Shown here piece by piece: positions 18,462 through 26,851 of a stretch of DNA of 64,000 nucleotides. A model generated the notes under the pieces. That model did not search any database and was not told the origin of the DNA. It saw only the letters and a list, made by a program, of their open reading frames with translations. Each line of letters begins with the position of its first letter. Position 1 is the first letter of the stretch. A program made the translations under genes and the position numbers. Origin of the DNA: GWE2-40-63 sp050251815 (GTDB lineage: Bacteria; Bacteroidota; Bacteroidia; Bacteroidales; SZUA-534); assembly GCA_050251815.1 (NCBI GenBank), contig JBFWMB010000004.1, positions 35,685-99,684 of the forward strand. Reading direction: 5' to 3'.

Positions 18462-18485
18462 TTGCGCAAACTGTCAGAAAACCTG

Positions 18486-18516
18486 TTGTGAATAAAATTT
18501 TTATTCTGCATCTTTG
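18486..18516 (+). promoter_or_regulatory. Promoter of the lipoprotein-sfsA pair
   Basis: TTG at 18486-18488, 20 bp, then CATCTTTG at 18509-18516 (one mismatch to TAnnTTTG). The ATG at 18541 lies 24 bp further on. Confidence 0.5.
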
Positions 18517-18540
18517 AGCATTATAATAAACACAACTAAA

Positions 18541-19017
18541 ATGATTAAGAAAATTGTTTTTTTATTACTCATAGTGCAGTTAGCGGCTTCGTGCGAAACC
18601 ACAAAAAAAAGCACATCGGCCGATGGGAACGAAAAAGCGACCCTGCTAATTTCATATGCCCAATCTGCCAAAAACAGTACCACAGAACCCGAATATTCCA
18701 TCGAACTCTATTCAAATAAACAAATGTATCTCAACGGAATACGCAATATCGATAAAACCGGTAAATACATGCGTACTTTATCCGACAAAGAGTTTAACAG
18801 CCTTATTCAATCGTTTAACGATGCAAACTTTTTCGATTTTAAAGACGAATATACAAGCGACGCTCCCGAATTATTAACTCGCTATGTTTACTTTTTTAAC
18901 GATGGCAAAGAAAAAAAAGTAAAAGATTATTACGGGGCCCCCGAATCGCTAAAAGAATTGGAATACAGCATACAATCGTTCCTCGACCGCGTGGGTTGGG
19001 AAAAACTATCGTGGTAG
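18541..19017 (+). CDS. DUF6438-like lipoprotein
   Basis: The 158-residue protein starts at ATG 18541, giving a lipoprotein signal with lipobox LAASC (Cys at ~18). The mature part has one compact domain (~30-155) with 'SIELYSNKQMYLNG' and 'LLTRYVYFFNDGKEKKVKDYYGAPESLKELE', the pattern of the small Bacteroidota family DUF6438, function unknown. It probably sits in the inner leaflet of the outer membrane or periplasm. The stop is 3 bp before sfsA, so the two are co-transcribed, though no functional link is known to me. Confidence 0.75.
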   Translation: MIKKIVFLLLIVQLAASCETTKKSTSADGNEKATLLISYAQSAKNSTTEPEYSIELYSNKQMYLNGIRNIDKTGKYMRTLSDKEFNSLIQSFNDANFFDFKDEYTSDAPELLTRYVYFFNDGKEKKVKDYYGAPESLKELEYSIQSFLDRVGWEKLSW

Positions 19018-19020
19018 CCC

Positions 19021-19713
19021 ATGCAGTTTAGCACCCCACTTATTCATGGAAAACTAATAAAACGCTACAAACGCTTTTTGGCCGATGTGCTACTCGACAA
19101 TGGTGAAACGGTAGTTGCCCATTGCACCAATTCGGGAACCATGTTAAGCTGTCTCGAAACAGGAGCTGATGTTTACCTTACTCCGGTAAATAATCCCAAA
19201 CGCAAAACCAGATTTACCTGGGAAATGATTAGAATAAATCAAAACTGGGTTGGTGTGAATACCAGTTGGCCCAATGCATTAGCTTATGAAGCAATTAAAA
19301 ACCAGGAAATCGAAAAACTAAAGGGATATACACTGGTTAAACGCGAAGTGAAATTCAACGATAGTCGTTTCGATATTTACTGCGAAAACAATCGGGAGAA
19401 ATGCTTTGTTGAGGTAAAAAATGTTACGCTAAAAGATGGCGACATGGCTCTATTCCCCGATGCTGTAACCACTCGCGGACAAAAACATTTAAAAACCCTT
19501 ATCGAAGTAAAAAAACAAGGCTACCGGGCAGTGATGCTTTACATTATTCAGCGCAGCGATGTGGTGGGTTTTGCCCCTGCCCGTAATGTTGATCCTGATT
19601 ATGCATCAGCCCTTGAACTAGTTATTAATAATGGAGTTGAAATAATTGCCATTCAGGCTAAAGTTACTCCCGAATCCATTGTGCTAAAGCATGAACTTTC
19701 CACAAACATTTAG
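19021..19713 (+). CDS. sfsA: SfsA-family sugar fermentation stimulation protein / nuclease
   Basis: This is a 230-residue SfsA homologue of normal length. It has the N-terminal OB-like DNA-binding region ('LIKRYKRFLADVLLDNGETVVAHCTNSGTM') and a PD-(D/E)xK-like nuclease core ('RFDIYCE', 'CFVEVKNVTL', 'AVMLYIIQRSD'). SfsA was named for an effect on maltose genes in E. coli, and the fold suggests nucleic-acid cleavage. It is translated immediately downstream of a lipoprotein gene. Confidence 0.9.
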   Translation: MQFSTPLIHGKLIKRYKRFLADVLLDNGETVVAHCTNSGTMLSCLETGADVYLTPVNNPKRKTRFTWEMIRINQNWVGVNTSWPNALAYEAIKNQEIEKLKGYTLVKREVKFNDSRFDIYCENNREKCFVEVKNVTLKDGDMALFPDAVTTRGQKHLKTLIEVKKQGYRAVMLYIIQRSDVVGFAPARNVDPDYASALELVINNGVEIIAIQAKVTPESIVLKHELSTNI

Positions 19714-19994
19714 ATACCAGAGCAGAATTTATTTCGTTCACTTTGCTTACAAATAGTAATCATTCAACCTTTTTTATAACACAAAAACCACCTCATCCAT
19801 TTATTTGCAAGCCCTTCAGCATATTACAACAGTAAATATTTTATTGCTTTTCTGTTTTATTTCGCAAAAATACCCTGTATATTCACCAATCTATTTATTG
19901 TTTTGTTACGGATTCAAAACATATAAAAAACTGATTTTCATTAAAACGCAAACTATTTAATACCTTTAACGTAAATAGGGGTGATATTTTACAC

Positions 19995-22900
19995 ATGATA
20001 AAGCAGGTGAAATTTCTAATTTTTATGCTAATTGTGGCATTAGCAGGTCAAGCTCAGGATATAAAATTTCATACCCTGACGATTGACGATGGTTTGCCGC
20101 AAAGTAGTGTACTCAGCATTCATCAGGATAATAAAGGTTTTATCTGGCTCAGTTCGTTCGACGGCGTAACCCGATTCGATGGTAAAAACCTAACTACATT
20201 TATTGCAGCAAGTGATAACCATTACACCCTGAATAATGGAACCGTTTATAAAATATGCGGCGATTATAACGACAACCTTTACTTTGCCACAAATGGTGGC
20301 GGATTAAATGTATACAATCAAAAAACAGAACTTTTTGATTATTATACCTCAAACGACAACGATTCAACAGGCATTGTGGGTAATGCACTAAACTATGTTT
20401 TTACCAGTAGCGACAGTACCATTTGGATTGCTGCCTTAAACGGGGTAAGTCGTTTTTATCCCGAAAGTAAGACATTCGACAGCTATCCCAGTACCAAAGA
20501 AACAAACAAATCGTTTCCCTATTTTTCAGCAATTTGTGTTGAGGAAGACTCTCTGGGACACATTTGGTTTGGAACCTATGGGGGTGGCATAAGTCGGTTT
20601 AATGAAAACACCAGAACTTTTAGTACCTATTACAACAAGCAGGATAACACGGAAAGCTACACACACAATATAATTAACCACATAAAAGCCATTGACGAAG
20701 ACAATTTATTGCTGGCAACTGCCGGAGGAGTTTATCGTTTCCATATTCCGGATTCAAGTTTTAGTTTGTATCAAAATATTCTAACTCCGGCAACATATTT
20801 AATGCAGGATAAATCGAACGATATTTGGATTGCCACCATAACCGAAGGACTGATTAAAATTGATGACAAAGGAAATAAGGAACTCATTAAAGCAAATAAC
20901 CTGGTAAAAAACAGTTTGCCCGAAAACCGTATTTACACCATCTTCGAAGATAAACAGGAAAATATCTGGTTGGGGTTATACAGCAAAGGATTAGCTTATT
21001 TTTCTGATGCTCCAACCCTTTTCTACCATTACAATCATGACAAAAACAAGAATTCACTAATTGGAAATGAAGTATATGGGTTGGCCGAAGATCACAACAA
21101 TCATATTTGGATTGGAACACTCGATGGCTTGTCGATATTTAAGCCTGAAAATCAGGAGTTTGAAAATTTCAAAGCTGGGCCGGGCAAAAAAACCATTGCC
21201 GAAAACCGCATCTGGAGCTTATTTTACGACAACAGTGGATATATGTGGTTAGGCTTTGCCGACGGTGCCGGAATTTACAATTATGAAACGGGCACATTTG
21301 ACTCATTTTATCATCAACCAAACGATTCCACATCGCTACCCAGTAACGAAGTATTGACTTTTGAAAAAGATAAAAACGGTCAGATTTGGCTTGGCTGCTA
21401 CGGTGGACTGGCAACTTACGACTACACAAATAAGCAATTTAAACAATATACAAACAATGTTGCAGATAGTGCCACATCATTTAATCAGGATGTAGTTTGG
21501 GATATTTTTTCCGATTCGAAAAATCAATTATGGGTGGGAACGGGAAAGGGATTATTCCGTTTTGATTATGAAAAATCGCTTTTTTACAGGTATCCTACCA
21601 ATGACACCGCTGAGCACATACTTTTAAATACTGAAATAAACCAAATACATGAGGATACCGATGGCTACTTTTGGCTGGCTACTCCCAAAGGGTTAATCCG
21701 CTTCAACATTCAAACCGAAGAAGCTTTGCTTTTCGACACACAGAATGGCTTGCCCAATTCGGTTATCTACTCCGTACTTGAACATGATGATAACCTTTGG
21801 GTTACAACAAATAAAGGATTGTGTCGGTTAAACAAACATAATTTTGATTTAGCTATTTACAATGTAAACGATGGACTGCAAAGCAATGAGTTTAATCCAG
21901 CCAGGCTTAAAACCCGGGATGGAAAATTTATTTTTGGCGGCGTAAATGGCATTACCGTTTTTGACCCGGATGCTTTGGCAAGTTATGCCAAAGTTCCACA
22001 ACTCTACTTTACCAAACTTTATTTAAACGGACAATTGGTAAAACCCAACGAAGAAAGACACAAAAGAATTCCGATAAAACTACCCGTTTCTGAAACCAAA
22101 AGTTTAAAACTTAGCCACCACGAAAAGCACATTCAGTTGGAATTCTCGGCCATCGACTACTTGTCGGCCAATAAAATAAGGTATGCCTACCGGGTATTAC
22201 CAAATACTCCCGAATGGATTCCACTTAAAAATCAAAATACAGTTACCCTAACCAACTTACGCCCTGGTAAATACAAGCTTCAGGTTCGCTCTACCAACAA
22301 TGAAATGGCCTGGGCCGATAATTCCATCGAATTGTGTATCCGTATTTATCCGCCAATCTATCAACAAACCTGGTTCTACATACTTGAATCGTTGCTTGTT
22401 ATAATTCTCATTTTATGGTATATCAGAAAACGCACCCAGCGCATTAAAAAGGCAAACATAAAACTGGAACAGTTGGTTAATGAACGAACCGAAGAAGTGA
22501 AGGCACAAAACGAAGAGCTAAAAACCCAGCGTGACAGAATAAGCGTTCAAAAAACAAAAATAGAACGTTTTGCCGTTGAACTGGAACGAAAAGTTCAGAA
22601 ACGAACCGAACAATACCGCGAAGCAAAGGATAAAGCTGAAGAATCGGACCGACTCAAATCTGCATTTCTGGCCAACATGAGTCACGAAATTCGCACACCC
22701 CTAAATGCAATTATTGGTTTTTCAGATTTGCTAATGCAAAATCAATTGGAAGAAAAAGAACGAAATGAATACCTGAAACTTATTCACAATAACGGAAACA
22801 GCTTGTTGCTTCTTCTTAACGATATTATTGAGATATCGATGATTGAAACCGGCAAAATTGAATTAAACTACCAGGAAGTTAATGCTTGTGAGCTTATTAA

Positions 22901-23354
22901 AAACATTTACCACGATTTTCAGGAACACAAACAGCTTAATGAAAAGCCACAAGTAAAATTGTTTTTAAATTATAACGAACTTGATAAAGAACTGAATATT
23001 TTTGCCGATTCCTTGCGACTCAAGCAAATTATTGCCCATTTAATTGATAATGGCATCAAATACACTCGTGTTGGACAGGTTACCTTATCGTTTAAGAAAG
23101 ATCAGAATTATGTGATATTTAGCGTAAACGATACTGGTATTGGTATTGAACCAAAACAAATTGAACAAATTTTCAATCGCTTTTATAAAGCCGACAACAG
23201 CGACACAAGCCCCTATCGTGGAGGTGGTTTGGGATTAGCTATAGCTAAAAACCTGATAACCATGATGGGAGGAAACATCTGGGTACAATCGGTTCCGGGA
23301 ATGGGTTCTACCTTTTATTTTACAATTCCTATAAATCCTGAACAGGAAAAATAA
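19995..23354 (+). CDS. Propeller-type membrane histidine kinase without receiver domain
   Basis: This 1119-residue sensor kinase has a signal peptide (~5-20), two seven-bladed 'two-component regulator propeller' sensor domains (~25-650, repeats like 'D..GFIWL...DG..RFD'), a Y_Y_Y Ig domain (~690-780), one membrane helix (~790-812), a coiled coil, and a HisKA domain with the H-box 'SHEIRTPLNAIIGFSDLL'. The HATPase domain follows ('GIGIEPKQIEQIFNRFY', 'GGGLGLAIAKNL'). Classical hybrid systems of this type add a receiver and an AraC domain; here the protein ends after the ATPase domain. No response regulator gene is in the window, so the partner is unknown. The periplasmic ligand is probably a glycan by family, which is inference. 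Confidence 0.9.
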   Translation: MIKQVKFLIFMLIVALAGQAQDIKFHTLTIDDGLPQSSVLSIHQDNKGFIWLSSFDGVTRFDGKNLTTFIAASDNHYTLNNGTVYKICGDYNDNLYFATNGGGLNVYNQKTELFDYYTSNDNDSTGIVGNALNYVFTSSDSTIWIAALNGVSRFYPESKTFDSYPSTKETNKSFPYFSAICVEEDSLGHIWFGTYGGGISRFNENTRTFSTYYNKQDNTESYTHNIINHIKAIDEDNLLLATAGGVYRFHIPDSSFSLYQNILTPATYLMQDKSNDIWIATITEGLIKIDDKGNKELIKANNLVKNSLPENRIYTIFEDKQENIWLGLYSKGLAYFSDAPTLFYHYNHDKNKNSLIGNEVYGLAEDHNNHIWIGTLDGLSIFKPENQEFENFKAGPGKKTIAENRIWSLFYDNSGYMWLGFADGAGIYNYETGTFDSFYHQPNDSTSLPSNEVLTFEKDKNGQIWLGCYGGLATYDYTNKQFKQYTNNVADSATSFNQDVVWDIFSDSKNQLWVGTGKGLFRFDYEKSLFYRYPTNDTAEHILLNTEINQIHEDTDGYFWLATPKGLIRFNIQTEEALLFDTQNGLPNSVIYSVLEHDDNLWVTTNKGLCRLNKHNFDLAIYNVNDGLQSNEFNPARLKTRDGKFIFGGVNGITVFDPDALASYAKVPQLYFTKLYLNGQLVKPNEERHKRIPIKLPVSETKSLKLSHHEKHIQLEFSAIDYLSANKIRYAYRVLPNTPEWIPLKNQNTVTLTNLRPGKYKLQVRSTNNEMAWADNSIELCIRIYPPIYQQTWFYILESLLVIILILWYIRKRTQRIKKANIKLEQLVNERTEEVKAQNEELKTQRDRISVQKTKIERFAVELERKVQKRTEQYREAKDKAEESDRLKSAFLANMSHEIRTPLNAIIGFSDLLMQNQLEEKERNEYLKLIHNNGNSLLLLLNDIIEISMIETGKIELNYQEVNACELIKNIYHDFQEHKQLNEKPQVKLFLNYNELDKELNIFADSLRLKQIIAHLIDNGIKYTRVGQVTLSFKKDQNYVIFSVNDTGIGIEPKQIEQIFNRFYKADNSDTSPYRGGGLGLAIAKNLITMMGGNIWVQSVPGMGSTFYFTIPINPEQEK

Positions 23355-23387
23355 AAGGCCTGGAAAATCCAGGCCTAAAAATTTTTT
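23353..23387 (+). terminator. Bidirectional intrinsic terminator between the kinase and yebC
   Basis: A perfect 8-bp stem AGGCCTGG/CCAGGCCT (23356-23363 and 23369-23376) with a 5-nt loop is followed by AAAAATTTTTT on the plus strand and is T-rich on the minus strand. It therefore serves both convergent genes. Confidence 0.8.
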
Positions 23388-23399
23388 CAGCAAAGAGTA

Positions 23400-24107
23400 T
23401 CAGGCAATATTTGTGTAAACAGCTTGTACATCGTCGTCGTCTTCCATACGGTCAAGAAACTTTTCAATGTCTTCCAACTGCTCTTCAGTAAACTCAACTG
23501 GTGAGGTGGGAATTCGCTGCAACGTAGCTTTTACTTCAAGTCCTTTTTGTTCAAAAGCATGGGTTAACGAACCAAAATTAGTGTAATCGCCATATACATA
23601 AACGGTTCCATCGTTTTCGTCAACCTCTTCCAACCCGGCATCAATCAGCTCCAGTTCCAGTTCCTCAAGATCCATCCCCTCAGGCTTCTCAAATTCAATC
23701 ACCGTTTTACGGTTAAACATAAACTCAAGCGAACCATTGGGCGACTGACTTCCACCAGCTTTATTAAAATACGATTTAACATTGGCTGTAGTGCGGGTAG
23801 TGTTATCGGTCATGCAATCAACAAAAACCAATACTCCGTGCGGACCTTTGCCCTCGATACTCATTTCAATATATACGGCACCATCTTTCCCTGCGGCCCT
23901 TTTAATAGCATTTTCAATGTTGTCTTTGGGCATGTTTTGAGCCTTGGCATTTTGAATTGCAGTTCGCAATTTAGGATTGGTTTCCGGATCGGGTCCGCCC
24001 TCTTTAGCGGCTACTGTAATTGCTTTACCTAACTTTGGGAAAATCTTCGACATCTTATCCCAACGCTTCATCTTTGCTGCTTTTCTATATTCAAACGCGC
24101 GTCCCAT
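23400..24107 (-). CDS. YebC/PmpR/TACO1-family protein
   Basis: The 235-residue protein is of normal family length. The N-terminus 'MGRAFEYRKAAKMKRWDKMSKIFPKLGKAITVAAKEGGPDPETNPKLR' and 'NMPKDNIENAIKRAAG' is the family signature. YebC proteins were described as transcription regulators, and newer work on the family ties them to relief of ribosome stalling. Internal 'GPHGVLVFVDCMTDNTTRT' and an acidic C-terminus are present. It is a single-gene unit bounded by the bidirectional terminator. Confidence 0.93.
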   Translation of the reverse strand: MGRAFEYRKAAKMKRWDKMSKIFPKLGKAITVAAKEGGPDPETNPKLRTAIQNAKAQNMPKDNIENAIKRAAGKDGAVYIEMSIEGKGPHGVLVFVDCMTDNTTRTTANVKSYFNKAGGSQSPNGSLEFMFNRKTVIEFEKPEGMDLEELELELIDAGLEEVDENDGTVYVYGDYTNFGSLTHAFEQKGLEVKATLQRIPTSPVEFTEEQLEDIEKFLDRMEDDDDVQAVYTNIA

Positions 24108-24145
24108 TGTATGTTTATTATGTTAATTTATTTATTTTGGTGATG

Positions 24146-24153
24146 CAAAAATA
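24146..24153 (-). promoter_or_regulatory. -7 promoter element of the yebC-family gene
   Basis: On the minus strand TATTTTTG, an exact TAnnTTTG, 38 bp before the ATG at 24107. No -33 TTG was found at the expected spacing. Confidence 0.5.
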
Positions 24154-24223
24154 ATGGTTTTCAACAAAAAAATGGCGAACTGCCTCAGTAAATATAAATT
24201 CGTTCTTTAATAAGCCGCAAAAT

Positions 24224-24262
24224 AAAAAAGGAACAACGGCCAACCCTCAAAGCCATTGTTCC
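24224..24262 (-). terminator. Intrinsic terminator of trxB
   Basis: On the minus strand an 11-bp stem (24262-24252 with 24240-24230, one G-T type mismatch) with an 11-nt loop is followed by TTTTTT. It lies about 50 bp downstream of the trxB stop. Confidence 0.8.
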
Positions 24263-24272
24263 CTATAAGGAA

Positions 24273-24292
24273 TGTCGGATAAGTATCCGACA
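24273..24292. repeat. Perfect 9-bp hairpin just ahead of the trxB terminator
   Basis: TGTCGGATA, AG, TATCCGACA form a perfect inverted repeat with a 2-nt loop. It sits between the trxB stop and the terminator and may stabilise the 3' end of the mRNA. Confidence 0.6.
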
Positions 24293-24309
24293 CACTATAT
24301 GGTTTGTTA

Positions 24310-25233
24310 TTAGTTCCTTATATAAGCTGCTGCCGAAAGGGCTGCAATAGTTCCATCGGCTACTGCTGTAGTAACCTGGCGGAATCGTTTTTGGATGCTG
24401 TCGCCGGCTGCGAATACTCCGGGAATATTCGTTTTCATTTCAGCATCGGCTAATATTTCGCCCCGTTCGTTGGTATCAACCAACGATTTTACCTTCTCGG
24501 TATTGGGAACATAGCCAATAAATACAAAAATTCCATCGGTTTTAATATCGCTTATTTTACCGCTGGGCAAGTGTTCCACCCGAATGGCTTCCACCGATTC
24601 ATCGCCAATAATTTCGCGCGGTTCCGACTCCAGTACAAATTCAATTTTAGGATTTGCTTTGGCTTCCTGAATCGCATATTCAAAAGCCTGAAAATGATCG
24701 AACTGGTGAACAATGGTTACTTTGGTTGCATATTTGGTTAGTGCAACCGCTTCTTCCAGCGCTGAGTTTCCTCCTCCAACAACCACAACTTCTTTTCCGG
24801 TAAAGAAATCGCCGTCGCAGGTTGCACAATACGATACCCCACGCCCTTTAAATTTAACCTCGCCAGGAATCCCAAGATTTCTGGGTGTACCACCCGTGGC
24901 TAAAATAATGCTTTTCCCTTGAAAAGTTTCTGCATCGTTTACGGTAACAGATTTTATGCTGCCCTCAAGTTCCATTTTTGTTATGGAACGATTGCTTTTT
25001 AAAACACATCCAAACTCTTTGGCTTGTTTTTTCATGGTGGTAACCAACTGATATCCACTGGTAGTTTCAACACCGGGATAATTGGCAATTTCCTCAGTCA
25101 GGGTTAACTGACCGCCCACAGCGCCCTCGTTTATAATTAAGGTGCTAAGCTTAGCACGCGACGCATAAATGCCTGCTGCCAATCCAGCCGGACCAGCTCC
25201 CAGAATTATTACATCGTATATTTGATTATTCAT
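24310..25233 (-). CDS. trxB: Thioredoxin reductase
   Basis: This 307-residue flavoenzyme of normal length transfers electrons from NADPH through FAD to a disulfide. Motifs: FAD site 'ILGAGPAGLAAGIYASRA', redox-active CATC (C136, C139) in 'VSYCATCDGDFF', NADPH site 'VVGGGNSALEEA', and C-terminal FAD site 'GVFAAGDSIQKRFRQVTTAVADG'. It is the last gene of a leftward set with an atypical thioredoxin and a NifX-like protein. A strong hairpin in the 113-bp gap to the thioredoxin gene may set their relative expression. Confidence 0.95.
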   Translation of the reverse strand: MNNQIYDVIILGAGPAGLAAGIYASRAKLSTLIINEGAVGGQLTLTEEIANYPGVETTSGYQLVTTMKKQAKEFGCVLKSNRSITKMELEGSIKSVTVNDAETFQGKSIILATGGTPRNLGIPGEVKFKGRGVSYCATCDGDFFTGKEVVVVGGGNSALEEAVALTKYATKVTIVHQFDHFQAFEYAIQEAKANPKIEFVLESEPREIIGDESVEAIRVEHLPSGKISDIKTDGIFVFIGYVPNTEKVKSLVDTNERGEILADAEMKTNIPGVFAAGDSIQKRFRQVTTAVADGTIAALSAAAYIRN

Positions 25234-25274
25234 AGTTCAATGCTTGGATTTTATTGGCCAAAAAATTTGCAGTC

Positions 25275-25305
25275 CTTTGCAGGTTTCGTATTGAAACCTG
25301 CAAAG
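25275..25305. repeat. Perfect 13-bp stem hairpin between the thioredoxin-like gene and trxB
   Basis: CTTTGCAGGTTTC (25275-25287), loop GTATT, GAAACCTGCAAAG (25293-25305): 13 of 13 pairs. On the minus strand it is followed about 8 nt later by TTTTTT (25267-25262), so it can act as a partial terminator or attenuator. Confidence 0.75.
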
Positions 25306-25346
25306 TTTGGCTAACTGCTTTTTTTATTATGTCGATAAAAGTTAGA

Positions 25347-25691
25347 TTACGATAATTTAGAGTCAAGCACCTGCTTGATTTGCTCAGGGGTTAGAATGCT
25401 GCTCGATGCGTGCGCTACTTTACCGTTTTTATAGTAAACTACAAAAGGTAAACCCATAAAACCTGAACATTCAGGAGCATTGCGGATAACATGAGCTTCA
25501 GGACTATCAAACAACATATCGGCAAATTTTACATTGGGATATTCGTCTTCAAGTTCTTCCATAGCTTCGTAAACGGGGATACACATTGGGCCCATACGTC
25601 CACAGCATACCATTACATTCTCGTTTTCTTCAATTACTTTTTTGTGATCGGCGGCGGTAATTAAGTGTGTTAAATTGGTTTGTAACTGCAT
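25347..25691 (-). CDS. Atypical thioredoxin-like protein (CxxxxxxC)
   Basis: The 114-residue protein has a thioredoxin-fold length and layout: an N-terminal helix, the strand 'NVMVCC', a helix 'IPVYEAMEELEDEYP', the strand 'VKFADMLFD', and the cis-proline region 'MGLPFVVYYKNGKV'. The usual WCGPC is replaced by C29-C30-GRMGPM-C37, that is C-x6-C with an adjacent extra Cys, plus C75 in 'APECSGF'. No signal peptide, so cytoplasmic. The next gene is trxB, its likely reductant, and the gene before it is NifX-like. The reaction cannot be read from sequence; a thiol or metal-handling role is inference. Confidence 0.75.
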   Translation of the reverse strand: MQLQTNLTHLITAADHKKVIEENENVMVCCGRMGPMCIPVYEAMEELEDEYPNVKFADMLFDSPEAHVIRNAPECSGFMGLPFVVYYKNGKVAHASSSILTPEQIKQVLDSKLS

Positions 25692-25722
25692 GATTTTTTT
25701 ATTTTTAAAATTAATAAATATG

Positions 25723-26058
25723 TTAACTGTTTAAAATTTCTTCATTCGATTTCAACTTTCCGTTAATGTAATCGGCTATCAACAAATCGGGGGCAATCTG
25801 ATTGGTCCCTACAAAAACATTGATTTTACTTTTAATAAATTCGGGAATTAATATGGGATTAATTTTATAGGTCACCACATCGGTTACTCCCATTCCGCTA
25901 AGCCATTTCGGAAATTCCTCAATAGCTGTAAAATCAGGTTTTACTTTTACTACTTCAACTACTTTCGATTTTTCGATGGTAAAAACTACGTAGTGGCTAC
26001 ACATTCCAAAATGTGTGCTTAAACAATCTTTTTCGATAGGAATTGCCACTTTAGTCAT
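25723..26058 (-). CDS. NifX/NifB-C-terminal-like (dinitrogenase cofactor family) protein
   Basis: The 111-residue protein starts at ATG 26058; the longer frame would run through the promoter. The fold follows the dinitrogenase iron-molybdenum cofactor family: 'VAIPIEKDCLSTHFGMCSHYVVFTIE' with the conserved H and C, then 'WLSGMGVTDVVTYKINPILIPEFIKSKINVFVG'. Stand-alone members occur in organisms without nitrogenase and are thought to bind or carry metal clusters. No nif genes are in the window. It precedes the thioredoxin-like gene by 31 bp, so the three leftward genes probably form one unit. Confidence 0.8.
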   Translation of the reverse strand: MTKVAIPIEKDCLSTHFGMCSHYVVFTIEKSKVVEVVKVKPDFTAIEEFPKWLSGMGVTDVVTYKINPILIPEFIKSKINVFVGTNQIAPDLLIADYINGKLKSNEEILNS

Positions 26059-26086
26059 CACTATTTTTGTTTTACTATTAACAATG

Positions 26087-26094
26087 CAAAGATA
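26087..26094 (-). promoter_or_regulatory. -7 promoter element of the NifX-thioredoxin-trxB unit
   Basis: On the minus strand TATCTTTG, an exact match, 28 bp before the ATG at 26058. A TTTTG lies about 23 bp upstream as a possible -33. Confidence 0.6.
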
Positions 26095-26212
26095 CATTCC
26101 TTCAAAAAGTGTTTATACAAAACAGTGGATCGGGATGGTAACTGCACAATTGAAATTGTTCAATTTTTTTCTTATCAAATGACAACCTACGCTAATAAAT
26201 AACTGTAACAAA

Positions 26213-26243
26213 ACGAAAAAGAGCCGATTAATATCGACTCTTT
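26213..26243 (-). terminator. Intrinsic terminator of the 105-residue unknown gene
   Basis: An 11-bp stem with one mismatch (26243-26233 with 26228-26218, loop of 4) is followed on the minus strand by TTTTTCG. It separates the unknown gene from the NifX-like unit. Confidence 0.65.
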
Positions 26244-26290
26244 AACAAACACATTAAATAAACCCATAAAAATTAACCCCGCCAAAGGCT

Positions 26291-26608
26291 TCAATTCATT
26301 GAATAATTTATCTTTAATTTAAATGCTTTTAATTGCTCGATTTCCATTCCAAAAAGGTTTTTTAAGCTTATCAATTCTTCGGGGGTAAGCATCAGGTTGA
26401 ATTCGGTTTTAGCAACCGGAATCATAATTTTTTGCCCCGAACTATACATTGAATAATCGTTAGAGAGGTTATTCAGTAGCTTTTCGAATAACAGATAATC
26501 TTCTTCGGGCAACCTGAAATGAACATTCCCAAATTCCACGGTAAATTCCTTTTGTAAGGCATTGTACAAAAGTTGACCATTATTGTTTGTGCGAATTATC
26601 TGATTCAT
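26291..26608 (-). CDS. Small cytoplasmic hypothetical protein
   Basis: This 105-residue soluble protein has no signal peptide, cysteine or recognisable catalytic motif. It shows a beta-then-helix pattern ('VEFGNVHFRLPEEDYLLFEKLLNNL') followed by 'FNLMLTPEELISLKNLF'. Short proteins of this layout are widespread in Bacteroidota with only DUF status. It lies between the ferredoxin-like gene (243 bp upstream) and the NifX-like unit, with its own terminator. Function unknown. Confidence 0.65.
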   Translation of the reverse strand: MNQIIRTNNNGQLLYNALQKEFTVEFGNVHFRLPEEDYLLFEKLLNNLSNDYSMYSSGQKIMIPVAKTEFNLMLTPEELISLKNLFGMEIEQLKAFKLKINYSMN

Positions 26609-26851
26609 AAAATACTTTATGAAATTAGTTATTGCTTTGCCTTTCTATTGTGTGCTGTATAAATAACAATTTTCAATAAAAGAGGTTCAATCTGACCCTG
26701 ACTGACATAAACCAAAAGTGATAATCGATACATTTTCAATGACAAACAGTGTAAATAAACTTACTAACAATTTAAATAATACGCGCACCCGCACAATGCA
26801 GAAGGCAATGCCATTGTAAAACCTTTTTTGCAGTCTAAATGAGGTAAGCGC

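Noticed and set aside
25723..26058. Evidence of nitrogen fixation from the NifX-like protein
   Set aside because: Stand-alone members of this family are common in non-fixing anaerobes and no nif structural genes are present in the window.
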